Source of the DNA: Maricaulis sp017643475
GTDB taxonomy: Bacteria > Pseudomonadota > Alphaproteobacteria > Caulobacterales > Maricaulaceae
Length of the DNA stretch: 64,000 bases
Reading direction: 5' to 3'
Assembly (NCBI RefSeq): GCF_047123815.1
Contig: NZ_CP138920.1
Coordinates: 2,480,001 to 2,544,000, forward strand
Shown: positions 18,398-26,901 of the stretch, one piece after another
Position numbering within the stretch: position 1 is the first letter of the stretch
Layout of the letters: the number at the start of each line of letters is the position of its first letter
Notes under the pieces: model-generated
The model's database searches: none
Told to the model about the DNA's origin: nothing
Seen by the model: the letters and a program-made list of their open reading frames with translations, nothing else
Program-made: the position numbers and the translations under genes

Positions 18398-19528
18398 TCA
18401 GTCTGTGTCGATACTGAGCCCGTCAAAACTGTCGAGCGAGGCGCTGACGCCCCAGCCACCAAAGGATTCCGAGACCGCCGCGGTTAGGACATTCTCGCCC
18501 CCCTGGAGACGCAATGGTACCCGGTCAACCCGCACGATCGTGCCCAGATGGCGATGATCACGCACCCGCCAGCCGGCATTGCCGGCAAAGATCTGCTCGC
18601 CATTGAGATAGAGCCGCACGCGGTCGCTATAACCAAAACTCAGCTCCCGCGTCATCGCCTCCTCGGCACTGAGCGTGACTTCCGCCAGTACGGTATTGGC
18701 GCCCTGGCTCGGCCCGGCAAGGCGAGAGAGATTGGCAATGCCATTGGGTTCGACCGCAAGGCGGGTGCGTTCGTCATCGAGTTCGGGCAGTGAATAGCCG
18801 GCATCGAGCAAGGCCTCGTCAAACGCCTCGGAAACCGCCCAGTTCCCGATCAGCGTGTCCGGCAGCGGATCGGTCTCGCGGCTCTCGCCGATCAAACGGT
18901 CCTGCGGCGTGACCGGGCGGATGGAGATATTGCTGAACCAGCTGCCGGTACCTTCAACCCAGAAGCGGTCGCTCATGTAGAAACCGATGGCGCCGCCACT
19001 GGTCTCACTGCCCAGATCCGCGATGTGCAGGAGCGGGGTCTCCATGTCGCCCACAAAGATATCCGCGGCATCGCCGATGGCCACGATGCGCACGCGGATC
19101 CATTCCCGCGCCGGCAGGTCCGTGGCCTGCGCTTCGTTCGGACCGGCATAGATCTGCCAACCGGCGATGCCGTTGAGCACCGGCAGATACTGCGCGGCGT
19201 CGGGCTGTCCGCTCTGGTGGGGGCGTACATAGAATTGTTCCAGCGCGTTCTCGTCAGCGGCGCGCCAGTTCACGCCAATGAAACCGCTCTCATCCGTCGA
19301 GGCATACTCATACTCCAGGACAAAATCCTGCAGATCCACATCGCGGCGCCAGGCCTGTGCGCGGGAAATATAAAGCGCCTCGCGACCCAGTGCCTGTTCG
19401 ACACGAACCGCGCCGTTATCCGCGGCGGCGACCTGCCAGGTCTCGCCGTCATATTGCAGGGTGTCCTGCGCGATTGCGCTTGCGCCAAGGAGCAGGGCGC
19501 TGATCAGGCCGGTAGCCAGTTTTGACAT
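18398..19528 (-). CDS. Secreted protein with DUF1080-like (concanavalin-type) domain, unknown function
   Basis: 376 residues with a signal peptide cut near SAIAQ (residue 21). Residues about 65-205 (LQDFVLEYEYAS, SGFIGVNWRA, GAIGFYMSD) resemble the jelly-roll DUF1080/3-keto-disaccharide hydrolase fold. The C-terminal part (YLNGEQIFAGNAGWRVRD) looks like a carbohydrate-binding or galactose-binding-like sandwich. No catalytic residues can be named. RBS AAAAGGA is present. It is separated from the AraC gene upstream by only 44 bp. Confidence 0.75.
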   Translation of the reverse strand: MSKLATGLISALLLGASAIAQDTLQYDGETWQVAAADNGAVRVEQALGREALYISRAQAWRRDVDLQDFVLEYEYASTDESGFIGVNWRAADENALEQFYVRPHQSGQPDAAQYLPVLNGIAGWQIYAGPNEAQATDLPAREWIRVRIVAIGDAADIFVGDMETPLLHIADLGSETSGGAIGFYMSDRFWVEGTGSWFSNISIRPVTPQDRLIGESRETDPLPDTLIGNWAVSEAFDEALLDAGYSLPELDDERTRLAVEPNGIANLSRLAGPSQGANTVLAEVTLSAEEAMTRELSFGYSDRVRLYLNGEQIFAGNAGWRVRDHRHLGTIVRVDRVPLRLQGGENVLTAAVSESFGGWGVSASLDSFDGLSIDTD

Positions 19529-19572
19529 GTGCTCGTCCTTTTAAAACTCACTGAAGGGCCGATCACTCTTGC

Positions 19573-20370
19573 CTAGGCGGTTGCAGGCGTATTGGACTTT
19601 TCCGACGCCGTGCGAAGTGTGTGAAGCCGCGCGGGAGAGACCCCCGTGAGCTTCTTGCAATCACGGATCAGGTGGGACTGGTCGCAATAACCGTTCGCGG
19701 CTGCCAGGTCCGCCCAGGCCGGGCTGGTGTTGGCATCGGCCAAGGCAATGGTCTCGGCCAGCCGGATCTGCTGCGCATAGCGCTTGGGCGTCAGGCCCAG
19801 CATGTCGTGAAAGCGGCGCTGTAGCTGGCGCTCGCTGACCTGCATGCGTCTCGCCAGTCCTGCCAGGGAAACCTGACCCTGGGAAGCGCGGATGTGGGAC
19901 TGGCTGAAGGCGGCAAAAGTGTTCTCCCGCTCGCGGGAAAGCCGGTTGATGGCGTCAAGCCAGTGATGGCGGGCGAAAGCCTCGCTCTGGCCGATCAGGC
20001 GGTCAGCCAACGGGGCGAGGCGGTCTTGCAGTGCGTCAGGTGCATCATCAAACCGGTCCGTCCAGTCGCGTGGGTGCAGGCCCAGCGCCATGGCGCGCTC
20101 CGGCGACAGGGTGACGGCCAACAGGGTTTCTCCGGCGACTGGCTGGAACCAGCGTGCCTCGGTTGCCATGCCGAAGATTTCGACCCGGGAATAGCGCCCG
20201 GAATAACGCGCGACGATATTGATCTCGGCATTGGGCAGGACATAGTGCGGGGCATCATTGGCGACGGCGTGGGACCAGCAGCGCAGGATCTCGCCCGGCC
20301 CGAATTCATGCGCCACATAGCCGCGCAGGCGGTGTTCGTTCTGGAATGTCCAGCTTTCGCCGTCCGGCAT
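19573..20370 (-). CDS. AraC-family transcriptional regulator
   Basis: 265 residues. The C-terminal third holds two helix-turn-helix motifs: VSLAGLARRMQVSERQLQRR followed by FHDMLGLTPKRYAQQIRL, then LAAANGYCDQSHLIRDCKKL ending GVSPARLH. The N-terminal domain resembles the DUF6597-type ligand domain. The start at 20370 has GAGGG upstream. With the same-strand secreted protein it forms a two-gene insertion between ftsH and folP and could control it (inference). Confidence 0.85.
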   Translation of the reverse strand: MPDGESWTFQNEHRLRGYVAHEFGPGEILRCWSHAVANDAPHYVLPNAEINIVARYSGRYSRVEIFGMATEARWFQPVAGETLLAVTLSPERAMALGLHPRDWTDRFDDAPDALQDRLAPLADRLIGQSEAFARHHWLDAINRLSRERENTFAAFSQSHIRASQGQVSLAGLARRMQVSERQLQRRFHDMLGLTPKRYAQQIRLAETIALADANTSPAWADLAAANGYCDQSHLIRDCKKLTGVSPARLHTLRTASEKSNTPATA

Positions 20371-20445
20371 AAGCTCAGCCCTCTTTCACAAGCACGCGGG
20401 CAATCGTATATCTGCGGACCCCTCACGTCGTATCAAAGCTTCGTC

Positions 20446-21276
20446 ATGCCCCATTTTAAAGCCCGCCGAAAAACCGACCTTCCCTTTGTCATGGGCGTTT
20501 TGAACGTCACGCCGGACAGTTTTTCCGATGGCGGTGATTTTGTGGACCGGGCGGCGGCGGTCGAGCGCGGCCTGGAGATGCTGCGCAATGGCGCGGATGT
20601 GATCGATGTCGGTGGCGAGTCGACCCGGCCGGGGGCTGACCCGGTGCCGGAAGACGAGGAATTGCGCCGCGTTGTTCCGGTCATCAAGGCGCTACGCGAG
20701 CGCTCGGCTGCCCGCATTTCCATTGATTCTTTCAAGCCCGCAGTGGCCCGGGCCGCCGTCGAGGCGGGCGCCGATATCTGGAACGACGTCCGCGCCCTGC
20801 AGGAGCCTGGCGCGCTGGAGACGGCTGCAGAGCTCGGGGTGCCGGTCATCCTGATGCACATGTCCGGCAGCCCGAAAACCATGCAGGACAAGCCGCAATA
20901 TGAAGACGTCGTCGGTGAGGTCTGTGATTTCCTGACCGAGCGTGCGGACCTGGCCATGGCGGCCGGTGTCACCGCCGACAGCATCTGGCTCGACCCGGGA
21001 ATCGGCTTCGGCAAGACCCTGGACCACAACCTCGCGCTCATGCGAGATCTCGATCAGGTGATCCGGCTGGGCTACCCCGTCTTGTTCGGGGCTTCGCGCA
21101 AGCGTTTCATAGCGGCAATCGATGACGGGGCTCACGAGATGGAACGCCTGGGCGGCTCCTTGGCCGCTGCCATGCGTGCGGCCCAGGCCGGAGCCGCTAT
21201 GGTGCGTGTGCATGATGTGCGCATGACCATGCAGGCGCTGAAGGTCCAGGCGGCGATCAAGCGCGGCAAGTCCTGA
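20446..21276 (+). CDS. folP: Dihydropteroate synthase
   Basis: Joins 4-aminobenzoate to hydroxymethyl-dihydropterin diphosphate in folate synthesis. 276 residues. Signatures GVLNVTPDSFSDGG and DVGGESTRPGA near the N-terminus, IWLDPGIGFGK and GASRKRFI further on. Start chosen at ATG 20446 because the family begins just before FVMGVLNVTPDSF; the long open frame upstream is antisense to the AraC gene. Confidence 0.95.
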   Translation: MPHFKARRKTDLPFVMGVLNVTPDSFSDGGDFVDRAAAVERGLEMLRNGADVIDVGGESTRPGADPVPEDEELRRVVPVIKALRERSAARISIDSFKPAVARAAVEAGADIWNDVRALQEPGALETAAELGVPVILMHMSGSPKTMQDKPQYEDVVGEVCDFLTERADLAMAAGVTADSIWLDPGIGFGKTLDHNLALMRDLDQVIRLGYPVLFGASRKRFIAAIDDGAHEMERLGGSLAAAMRAAQAGAAMVRVHDVRMTMQALKVQAAIKRGKS

Positions 21277-21332
21277 CACAAGACTGTCAGCAGGGGCGGG
21301 CTAGAAGGTCTGCCCGCTGAAAGGGAAACAAG

Positions 21333-21989
21333 ATGAGCTACACACTCCTGCGCGCCGAAGGGTTCGGTTCTGTCTGTATCGAGCTTGCCCTGGAACTGCT
21401 CGGACAGGCCTATGAGCGTGTCGAGGCGGATCCGCTTGGCAGCGAGGCGGACAAGGCGTGCATCCGTGAGATCAATCCGCTCGTCCAGATTCCTACGCTC
21501 AAACTGCCCGATGGCCGGATCATGACCGAGAGCGCGTCGATCCTGATCTATCTGGGCGATCTTGATGGCCAGTACACGCTGGCGCCGCGGCCCAATGACG
21601 TGGCCCGGGTGGAGTATCTGCGCTGGCTCGGCTTTCTCAGCGCGGGCCTCTATTCAACCTTCACCATCTCGGACGGGCCGGAACGTTTCCATCCCGATCC
21701 GGCAACCCATGACGTTTTGCTGGAACAGGCCAATGAGCGTCGCAAACAGTTGTGGATCGTTATGGAGGCAGCCTTTGCTGATAGCAAAGGGACGTTCCTG
21801 CTCGGAGACACGATGAGCCTGCTGGACATCTATGTCGCCATGATGAGCTATTGGTCGCCGCGCCGGGACTGGTTCGAGACCCATTGTCCGCGCCTGCTGG
21901 CTGCGGTGCGGGCGTGTGAGCAAAATCCGATTGTTCGTTCGGTTTTCGAGCGCAATTACACCGAAGACTTCAAACCTGTTCCGGCCTAG
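21333..21989 (+). CDS. Glutathione S-transferase family protein
   Basis: 218 residues. The N-terminal thioredoxin-like domain carries the glutathione-binding turn (NPLVQIPTLKLPDGRIMTES), and the helical C-terminal domain has GTFLLGDTMSLLDIYVAMM. Substrate unknown. Ribosome-binding AAAGGGAAA before ATG 21333. It ends in a 4-bp tail-to-tail overlap (CTAG) with the M24 peptidase on the other strand. Confidence 0.9.
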   Translation: MSYTLLRAEGFGSVCIELALELLGQAYERVEADPLGSEADKACIREINPLVQIPTLKLPDGRIMTESASILIYLGDLDGQYTLAPRPNDVARVEYLRWLGFLSAGLYSTFTISDGPERFHPDPATHDVLLEQANERRKQLWIVMEAAFADSKGTFLLGDTMSLLDIYVAMMSYWSPRRDWFETHCPRLLAAVRACEQNPIVRSVFERNYTEDFKPVPA

Positions 21990-23191
21990 CCGAACGGGTC
22001 ATCGATCGACTTGCTGGGTTGGGTAAACCAGCGCGGACCGTCTGCGGCCATGTAGAAATGGTCTTCCAGACGAATGCCGAACTCACCCGGCACGCAGATC
22101 ATCGGCTCGTTGGAAAAACACATGCCGATATCCAGCGGTGTCCTGTCATTGCCCACCAGATAGGGCCCTTCATGAATGTCCAGGCCAATGCCATGGCCGG
22201 TGCGATGCGGCGTTCCCGGCAGCTGATAGCCCGGACCGAAGCCGCGGCGCTCGCCCTCTGCTCGGGCTGCATCATCGGCTGCTGAACAGGGCTGGCCCAG
22301 CTGGGCGGCATCAAAAGCCGCGAGCTGGCAGGCCTTTTCCACCTCCCAGACCCGGCGCTGCTGCGCCGTTGGTTCTCCAAACACATAGGAGCGGGTGATA
22401 TCGGACTGATAGCCATGGATGGCACAGCCGGTATCGATCAGCACCATGTCACCGCTCTCCAGCGCCTTGGGCGTGGAGACGCCATGCGGGAAGGCGCTGT
22501 CCGGTCCGAACAGGACGATGCAGAAGGTCGAACCGTCCGGGGCACCGATCTTCTTGTGGGCGGCATGGATGAATTCGGTGACTTCCCGGGTCGTGATGCC
22601 CTCGCGCAGGATGCGCGCAGCGGCCTTGTGCACTTCCAGCGTGGCGGTCTTGGTCGCCTGCATCAGTGCCAGCTCGTTCTCCGACTTGCGGGAGCGCCCG
22701 AAAAGAATGACGTCGCCAGCATCAACCAGCTCTGCATCACAGGTCGCCTTGAGACCGGTGACCCGGAACAGTGGCATCGAGGGATCCAGCCCGACCTTGA
22801 CACATCCCGCCAGCAGGCTGGCGGTGAGGGCATAGGGATCCTCATGCTCCTGCCAGCCCTCCAGCCGGGCTTCGACCGTCATGAAATCGCGGATCGTCCC
22901 GTCCTCAAAGGCCGGTCCGACATAGATGATATCGCCACTCGCAGGGATGACCGCGCCCATCAGGCGCTCGGTCTGATACCATTTGGTGCCGGTATAATAG
23001 GTCAGATTGCTGCCAGCATCGATATAGACGGCATCCAGGCCCGCGACTGACATGCGTGCCTGGAGAGCAGAGATGCGGTCCTTGTGTTCCTCGACCGGGA
23101 TGGGCTGACAATGGCCGAGCATATTGTCCAGCCGGGCCAGCTCCGCCTCGGCCGTGGATCCGCCGACACCGCGTGTCATGGTCACTGTCAT
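21986..23191 (-). CDS. M24 family metallopeptidase (Xaa-Pro dipeptidase/aminopeptidase P-like)
   Basis: 401 residues: a creatinase-like N-terminal domain, then the pita-bread catalytic domain with all five metal ligands visible: two Asp in LIDTGCAIHGYQSDITRS, His in GTPHRTGHGIGLDIHE, and two Glu in FSNEPMI and IRLEDHFY. A cytoplasmic peptidase of proline-containing peptides by family; the exact substrate is not readable. Confidence 0.9.
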   Translation of the reverse strand: MTVTMTRGVGGSTAEAELARLDNMLGHCQPIPVEEHKDRISALQARMSVAGLDAVYIDAGSNLTYYTGTKWYQTERLMGAVIPASGDIIYVGPAFEDGTIRDFMTVEARLEGWQEHEDPYALTASLLAGCVKVGLDPSMPLFRVTGLKATCDAELVDAGDVILFGRSRKSENELALMQATKTATLEVHKAAARILREGITTREVTEFIHAAHKKIGAPDGSTFCIVLFGPDSAFPHGVSTPKALESGDMVLIDTGCAIHGYQSDITRSYVFGEPTAQQRRVWEVEKACQLAAFDAAQLGQPCSAADDAARAEGERRGFGPGYQLPGTPHRTGHGIGLDIHEGPYLVGNDRTPLDIGMCFSNEPMICVPGEFGIRLEDHFYMAADGPRWFTQPSKSIDDPFG

Positions 23192-23278
23192 TGCGCACTC
23201 TCCCCATACGGTGTGTCACCGATTATTGGATCCAATCTCCACATCGGGCGATCAGATGCAAGGGGAGAGGCTAGCCGA

Positions 23279-24289
23279 TCACAGTCGTTCCAGGAATTTT
23301 TCCAGCCGCTGCATGTCCTTGGGCATTTCGGCCTCGAAGCGCATCTGCTCGCCCGTCACCGGATGTTCAAAACCCAGTATGGCCGCGTGCAGGGCCTGGC
23401 GGCGGAATTCCTTGAGCTCGCGGCCATTGTCGCTGGAACCGATAATACCGCCGCGGCGGCTTCCATAAACCGGATCACCCAGCAGCGGACAGCCGATATG
23501 GGCCATGTGCACGCGGATCTGGTGCGTGCGTCCCGTCTCCAGGCGGCATTCCACCTTGGCCGCCAGGCCCGTGCCGATGGCGGCATTGGGGGCCTGACCG
23601 AAACGCGCGAGCGTCTGGTAATTGGTGATCGCGTGTTTGCCCGCCTCGCTGTGGGGATCGTGCGGCACCTCGAATTTCTTGCGATCCTTGGACGAGCGCA
23701 CCAGCTGGGTCTCGATGCGTCCGGCCTTGGCCTTTGGCATGCCCTTGGTAAAGGCGATATAGGCGCGCTCGACCGAGTGTTTTGCAAACTGGTCGGTGAG
23801 GCCCTTGTGCGCCGCATCCGACTTGGCGACCACCATCACGCCGGACGTGTCCATGTCCAGCCGGTGGACGATACCCGGACGTTCCACGCCCCCGATGCCC
23901 GACAGTGAGCCTGCACAATGATAGAGCAGGCCATGCACCAGCGTGCCGGTCCAGTGGCCCGCTGCCGGGTGCACCGTCAGGCCGGAGGGTTTCATGATCA
24001 CGATCAGATCCGCATCCTCGTGCAGGATGTTCAGATCCATCTTTTCCGGGATCGGCTTGTCCGGGCGCGGGGCCGGAATGGTCAGCGCATAGGTCGAGCC
24101 GGCCTGGACCTTGGCCGAAGGGTCTTTCAGCATTTGTCCGTCAACGCTCAGCCGTTCCTCCTCGATCAGCGCCTTGATGCGCGACCGGGAGAGCTCTTCC
24201 CAGCTGTTGGCCAGCCATCGATCCAGCCGCTGACCCTGGTGTTCGGCCTCGGCTTCGATCTCGCGGATTGTGTTTTCTGCATCGCTCAT
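23279..24289 (-). CDS. rluD: RluA-family 23S rRNA pseudouridine synthase, probably RluD
   Basis: Converts uridines of helix 69 of 23S rRNA to pseudouridine (RluD role by family). 336 residues: an N-terminal S4 RNA-binding domain (LDRWLANSWEELSRSRIK), then the catalytic domain with the Asp-bearing motif GIVHRLDMDTSGVMVV. The RTHQIRVHMAHIGCPLLGD block is also typical. Start at ATG 24289 (MSDAENT); the open frame further upstream is antisense to the phosphatase leader. Confidence 0.9.
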   Translation of the reverse strand: MSDAENTIREIEAEAEHQGQRLDRWLANSWEELSRSRIKALIEEERLSVDGQMLKDPSAKVQAGSTYALTIPAPRPDKPIPEKMDLNILHEDADLIVIMKPSGLTVHPAAGHWTGTLVHGLLYHCAGSLSGIGGVERPGIVHRLDMDTSGVMVVAKSDAAHKGLTDQFAKHSVERAYIAFTKGMPKAKAGRIETQLVRSSKDRKKFEVPHDPHSEAGKHAITNYQTLARFGQAPNAAIGTGLAAKVECRLETGRTHQIRVHMAHIGCPLLGDPVYGSRRGGIIGSSDNGRELKEFRRQALHAAILGFEHPVTGEQMRFEAEMPKDMQRLEKFLERL

Positions 24290-24368
24290 TGGAAAGCGAC
24301 TAGCCTTGCTGTCGCTTGGGCGCAATATTTGCGGTCTAATAGATGCGTGATTTGTGCAGGGGGAAATG

Positions 24369-26060
24369 ATGGAAAAGATCAAGCTGACGCGCCGTGGCGC
24401 ACTTCTGGGCGCAGCCGGTGCCGGCCTCGCGGTTGGGGCCTGTTCCGAGCGCATTGATCGTTTCGAGCCGCCGACCGAGGGACATTTCCGCCACGGTGTG
24501 GCCTCCGGCGACCCTGACCAGACCAGCGTCATGCTGTGGACAGCGCTGAGCGATGATGGCGGTGGCTATCGCGGCGTGGAACTGGCCCGTGATGCGGAGT
24601 TTCAGGACATCATCTTCGAGCAGGGTGAGACGATCATGTATGTCGTGCCCCAGCCGCTGGGCACGCTGAAAATCTTGGCGGAGGGCCTGCTGCCGGGGAT
24701 GACCTATTTCTACCGCTTCCGATTGAACGACGATTATTCGCCTGTCGGCGTGACGCGCACGCTTCCGGCGGGCGGTGTCGAGCAGTACCGGATTGGCGTC
24801 TTTTCGTGTTCCAACTTCCCGGCCGGACATTTCAACGTCTATCGCGAGGCCGCTGAAAACGGCGAACTCGACCTCGTTCTTCACCTGGGCGATTACATCT
24901 ATGAATACCCGGCCGATGGCTATGCGTCCGCCAAGTCTGTCGAGCTCAATCGCGTGTCCGATCCGGTGCACGAAATCGTGGAGTATGCCGACTATGTGGC
25001 GCGCCACGCCCAGGCCAAGTCGGATCCCGATCTCCAGGCCCTGCATGCCGCCGCGCCCTGGATCATGGTCTGGGATGATCACGAGACTGCCAATGACAGT
25101 TATGCCACCGGGGCGGAAAACCATGATTCCAGCGAGGGCGACTGGTATGAGCGGCGCGATGCCGCCGTGCGGGCCTGGTATGACTGGACCCCGTCACGCG
25201 AGCCGGCAAACCTGATTGATCGCCGCGGCGTGTTCGAGATCGGCGATCTGGCGACGTTGTGCATGCTGGAAACCCGCCTGACCGCGCGTTCCGAAGTGAT
25301 GGATTACGAGGATTTCCCGATCGATCCCAATTCGGAGATGACCGAGGAAAACCTGGCCATCGTCGCCAACTGGAAACGCGACGAGATCGGCGCCGATGAT
25401 CGCGAGCTGATGGGCGCGCAGCAGATCGCCGACGTCCAGGCCGCCTGTGCGGCCTCGGTCCAGGCGGGCAAGCCGTGGCGTATCCTGGGCAATCAAGTGA
25501 TCATGAGCCGGGTCAATTTCCCCGATTTCACCACTGAAATGCCGGGCTGGCTGCGCTGGGTGGCGACACGTGACAATGAATTTGCGCGGCGTTTCATCAA
25601 TTCCACCCGTTTCGAGATCCCGTTCAATCTGGACATGTGGGACGGTTTCCCCGCCGAACGCGAGCGCCTGTTCGCGGCCCTGCGCGCGGTGGATGCCGAC
25701 GTCATCACCGTCACCGGCGACGTGCATTCTTTCTGGACCAATGACCTGGCCGACAATGACGGCAATCGCGTGGGCACCGAGTTTGTCACTGCCTCCGTCA
25801 CAAGCCCGTCGCCCTTCTCCAGCTTTGCAGCGCCGGGTGTGGACTATGGCGAGATGATGCGAGAGGCGAACCCGGCGGTCAGCCACTGCAACATGACCGA
25901 TCACGGCTATATCCGCATGACCCTGACCCCCACGGTGATGGATGCGGAATATGTCAGCGTCTCCACCGTGCTCAAGCGCAATTATTCCGCAGCTGTGGAA
26001 AGCGCATGGCGTTTGACGCGTGATGGTGCTGGGGTGCCGGAGGTGGAGCGGGTTGGTTAG
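24369..26060 (+). CDS. phoD: Alkaline phosphatase D family protein (PhoD), Tat-exported
   Basis: About 563 residues. Twin-arginine signal KLTRRGALLGAAGAG ends in the lipobox-like AVGAC, so it is likely a Tat-exported lipoprotein. The body is PhoD-like: an N-terminal Fn3-type domain (HGVASGDPDQTSVMLWT), then the phosphodiesterase core (LDLVLHLGDYIYEY, MVWDDHETANDS, VTGDVHSFWT). Start among GTG 24354, ATG 24366 and ATG 24369; the last has the best spacing from AGGGGGAA. Likely releases phosphate from phosphoesters outside the cytoplasm. Confidence 0.9.
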   Translation: MEKIKLTRRGALLGAAGAGLAVGACSERIDRFEPPTEGHFRHGVASGDPDQTSVMLWTALSDDGGGYRGVELARDAEFQDIIFEQGETIMYVVPQPLGTLKILAEGLLPGMTYFYRFRLNDDYSPVGVTRTLPAGGVEQYRIGVFSCSNFPAGHFNVYREAAENGELDLVLHLGDYIYEYPADGYASAKSVELNRVSDPVHEIVEYADYVARHAQAKSDPDLQALHAAAPWIMVWDDHETANDSYATGAENHDSSEGDWYERRDAAVRAWYDWTPSREPANLIDRRGVFEIGDLATLCMLETRLTARSEVMDYEDFPIDPNSEMTEENLAIVANWKRDEIGADDRELMGAQQIADVQAACAASVQAGKPWRILGNQVIMSRVNFPDFTTEMPGWLRWVATRDNEFARRFINSTRFEIPFNLDMWDGFPAERERLFAALRAVDADVITVTGDVHSFWTNDLADNDGNRVGTEFVTASVTSPSPFSSFAAPGVDYGEMMREANPAVSHCNMTDHGYIRMTLTPTVMDAEYVSVSTVLKRNYSAAVESAWRLTRDGAGVPEVERVG

Positions 26061-26385
26061 GGATTCTGCCCCTCATCACCGTCACCCCGATGAAGATCGG
26101 GGCCCAGTTCGACGGGCGCCGGTGTTTCAAGTGATGGTGCTTTCTGGAGCAGGACCCGGTTTTACGAACTGGGTCCCGGCCTCCGCCGGGATGACGGTTG
26201 TGGGGTGGGGTAAAGGCAGAAACTTTCAACCCGCCGTCATCACCCGGCTGTCTGCTTCGCAGCCACCGGGGGATGACGGAAGTATTGGGGGGGGCGCATT
26301 CCCCCGGACCTGTTCCGGGGCCTGGCCTGTGCCGGCGGAGGTGTGTCTGTCCCACTTGTAGTTCGGGAGTTGACATCAGCGTGGC
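26061..26385. repeat. REP-like intergenic repeat patch
   Basis: Within the 358-bp gap between phoD and the MarR gene, from about 26070 to 26345, several palindromic units occur: an inverted pair sharing CCCAGTTCG / CGAACTGGG (26102 and 26165 areas), each next to a GGTGACGG or GATGACGG edge; a long palindrome bounded by CCGTCATC and GATGACGG (26234-26279); and the hairpin CCCCGGACCTGTTCCGGGG (26302-26320). These resemble BIME/REP arrays. There is no coding signal. Confidence 0.65.
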
Positions 26386-26421
26386 CATTCCATAAGCATT
26401 TATATAAGGGCTTATGGAATG
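26386..26421. promoter_or_regulatory. Long perfect inverted repeat over the start of the MarR gene, probable autoregulatory operator
   Basis: CATTCCATAAGC (26386-26397) is exactly repeated in inverse as GCTTATGGAATG (26410-26421), with a 12-bp AT-rich spacer. The right arm includes the ATG at 26419. A TTGACA (26370-26375) just upstream could be the -35 element. Binding of the encoded MarR protein would block both transcription and translation start (inference). Confidence 0.7.
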
Positions 26422-26901
26422 CTTATGACCCGCGTCAAACAAACCTTTGGAACCCAGGTTCGCCGCTTGCTGGAATTGCTCGATGGCGATGTCGTCAAAT
26501 TCTATGAACAGGCCGGGCTGGACTATCGGCCGCGTTATACGCCGGTCATGCGCCTCTTGTTGCGCGAGGGGGCGATGACGGTGGGCGAGCTGGCGAACAG
26601 GTCCGGCCTGACCCAGCCGGCGGTCAGCCAGACCCTGCGCGAAATGAAAAAGGCGGATCTGGTCGTGGATGCGAAATCCGAGGATCGGCGCCAGCGCCGC
26701 ATAGTGCTGAGTGCCCATGGCGAGAGCCTTCGCGAAACGCTGGAAGGCCAGTGGGCTGCGACGCGCGAGGCTGCCGCGAGCCTGGATGAAGGCCTGGCCT
26801 ATCCGCTGTCCGACCTTCTGGCCGAGGCCATTGAGAGCCTGGAGGCCGACCCTTTCGCCGATCGTATCCGGCGTGCCCTGAAAACTGAGGAAGACAAGTG
26901 A
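26419..26901 (+). CDS. MarR-family transcriptional regulator
   Basis: 160 residues. Winged helix-turn-helix: MTVGELANRSGLTQPAVSQTL, then the wing with the SEDRRQRRIVLS turn typical of MarR. Flanking helices should form the dimer. Start at ATG 26419 or ATG 26425; neither has a strong ribosome-binding site. The downstream S41 protease gene overlaps it (TGATG), so the regulator and protease form one unit. Confidence 0.88.
   Translation: MLMTRVKQTFGTQVRRLLELLDGDVVKFYEQAGLDYRPRYTPVMRLLLREGAMTVGELANRSGLTQPAVSQTLREMKKADLVVDAKSEDRRQRRIVLSAHGESLRETLEGQWAATREAAASLDEGLAYPLSDLLAEAIESLEADPFADRIRRALKTEEDK

Noticed and set aside
19894..20445. Extending folP upstream along the open frame
   Set aside because: That part is antisense to the AraC gene; dihydropteroate synthase begins just before GVLNVTPDSF.
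24309..24315. CTGTCGC before phoD as a Pho box
   Set aside because: Only one half-site; no second copy 11 bp away.
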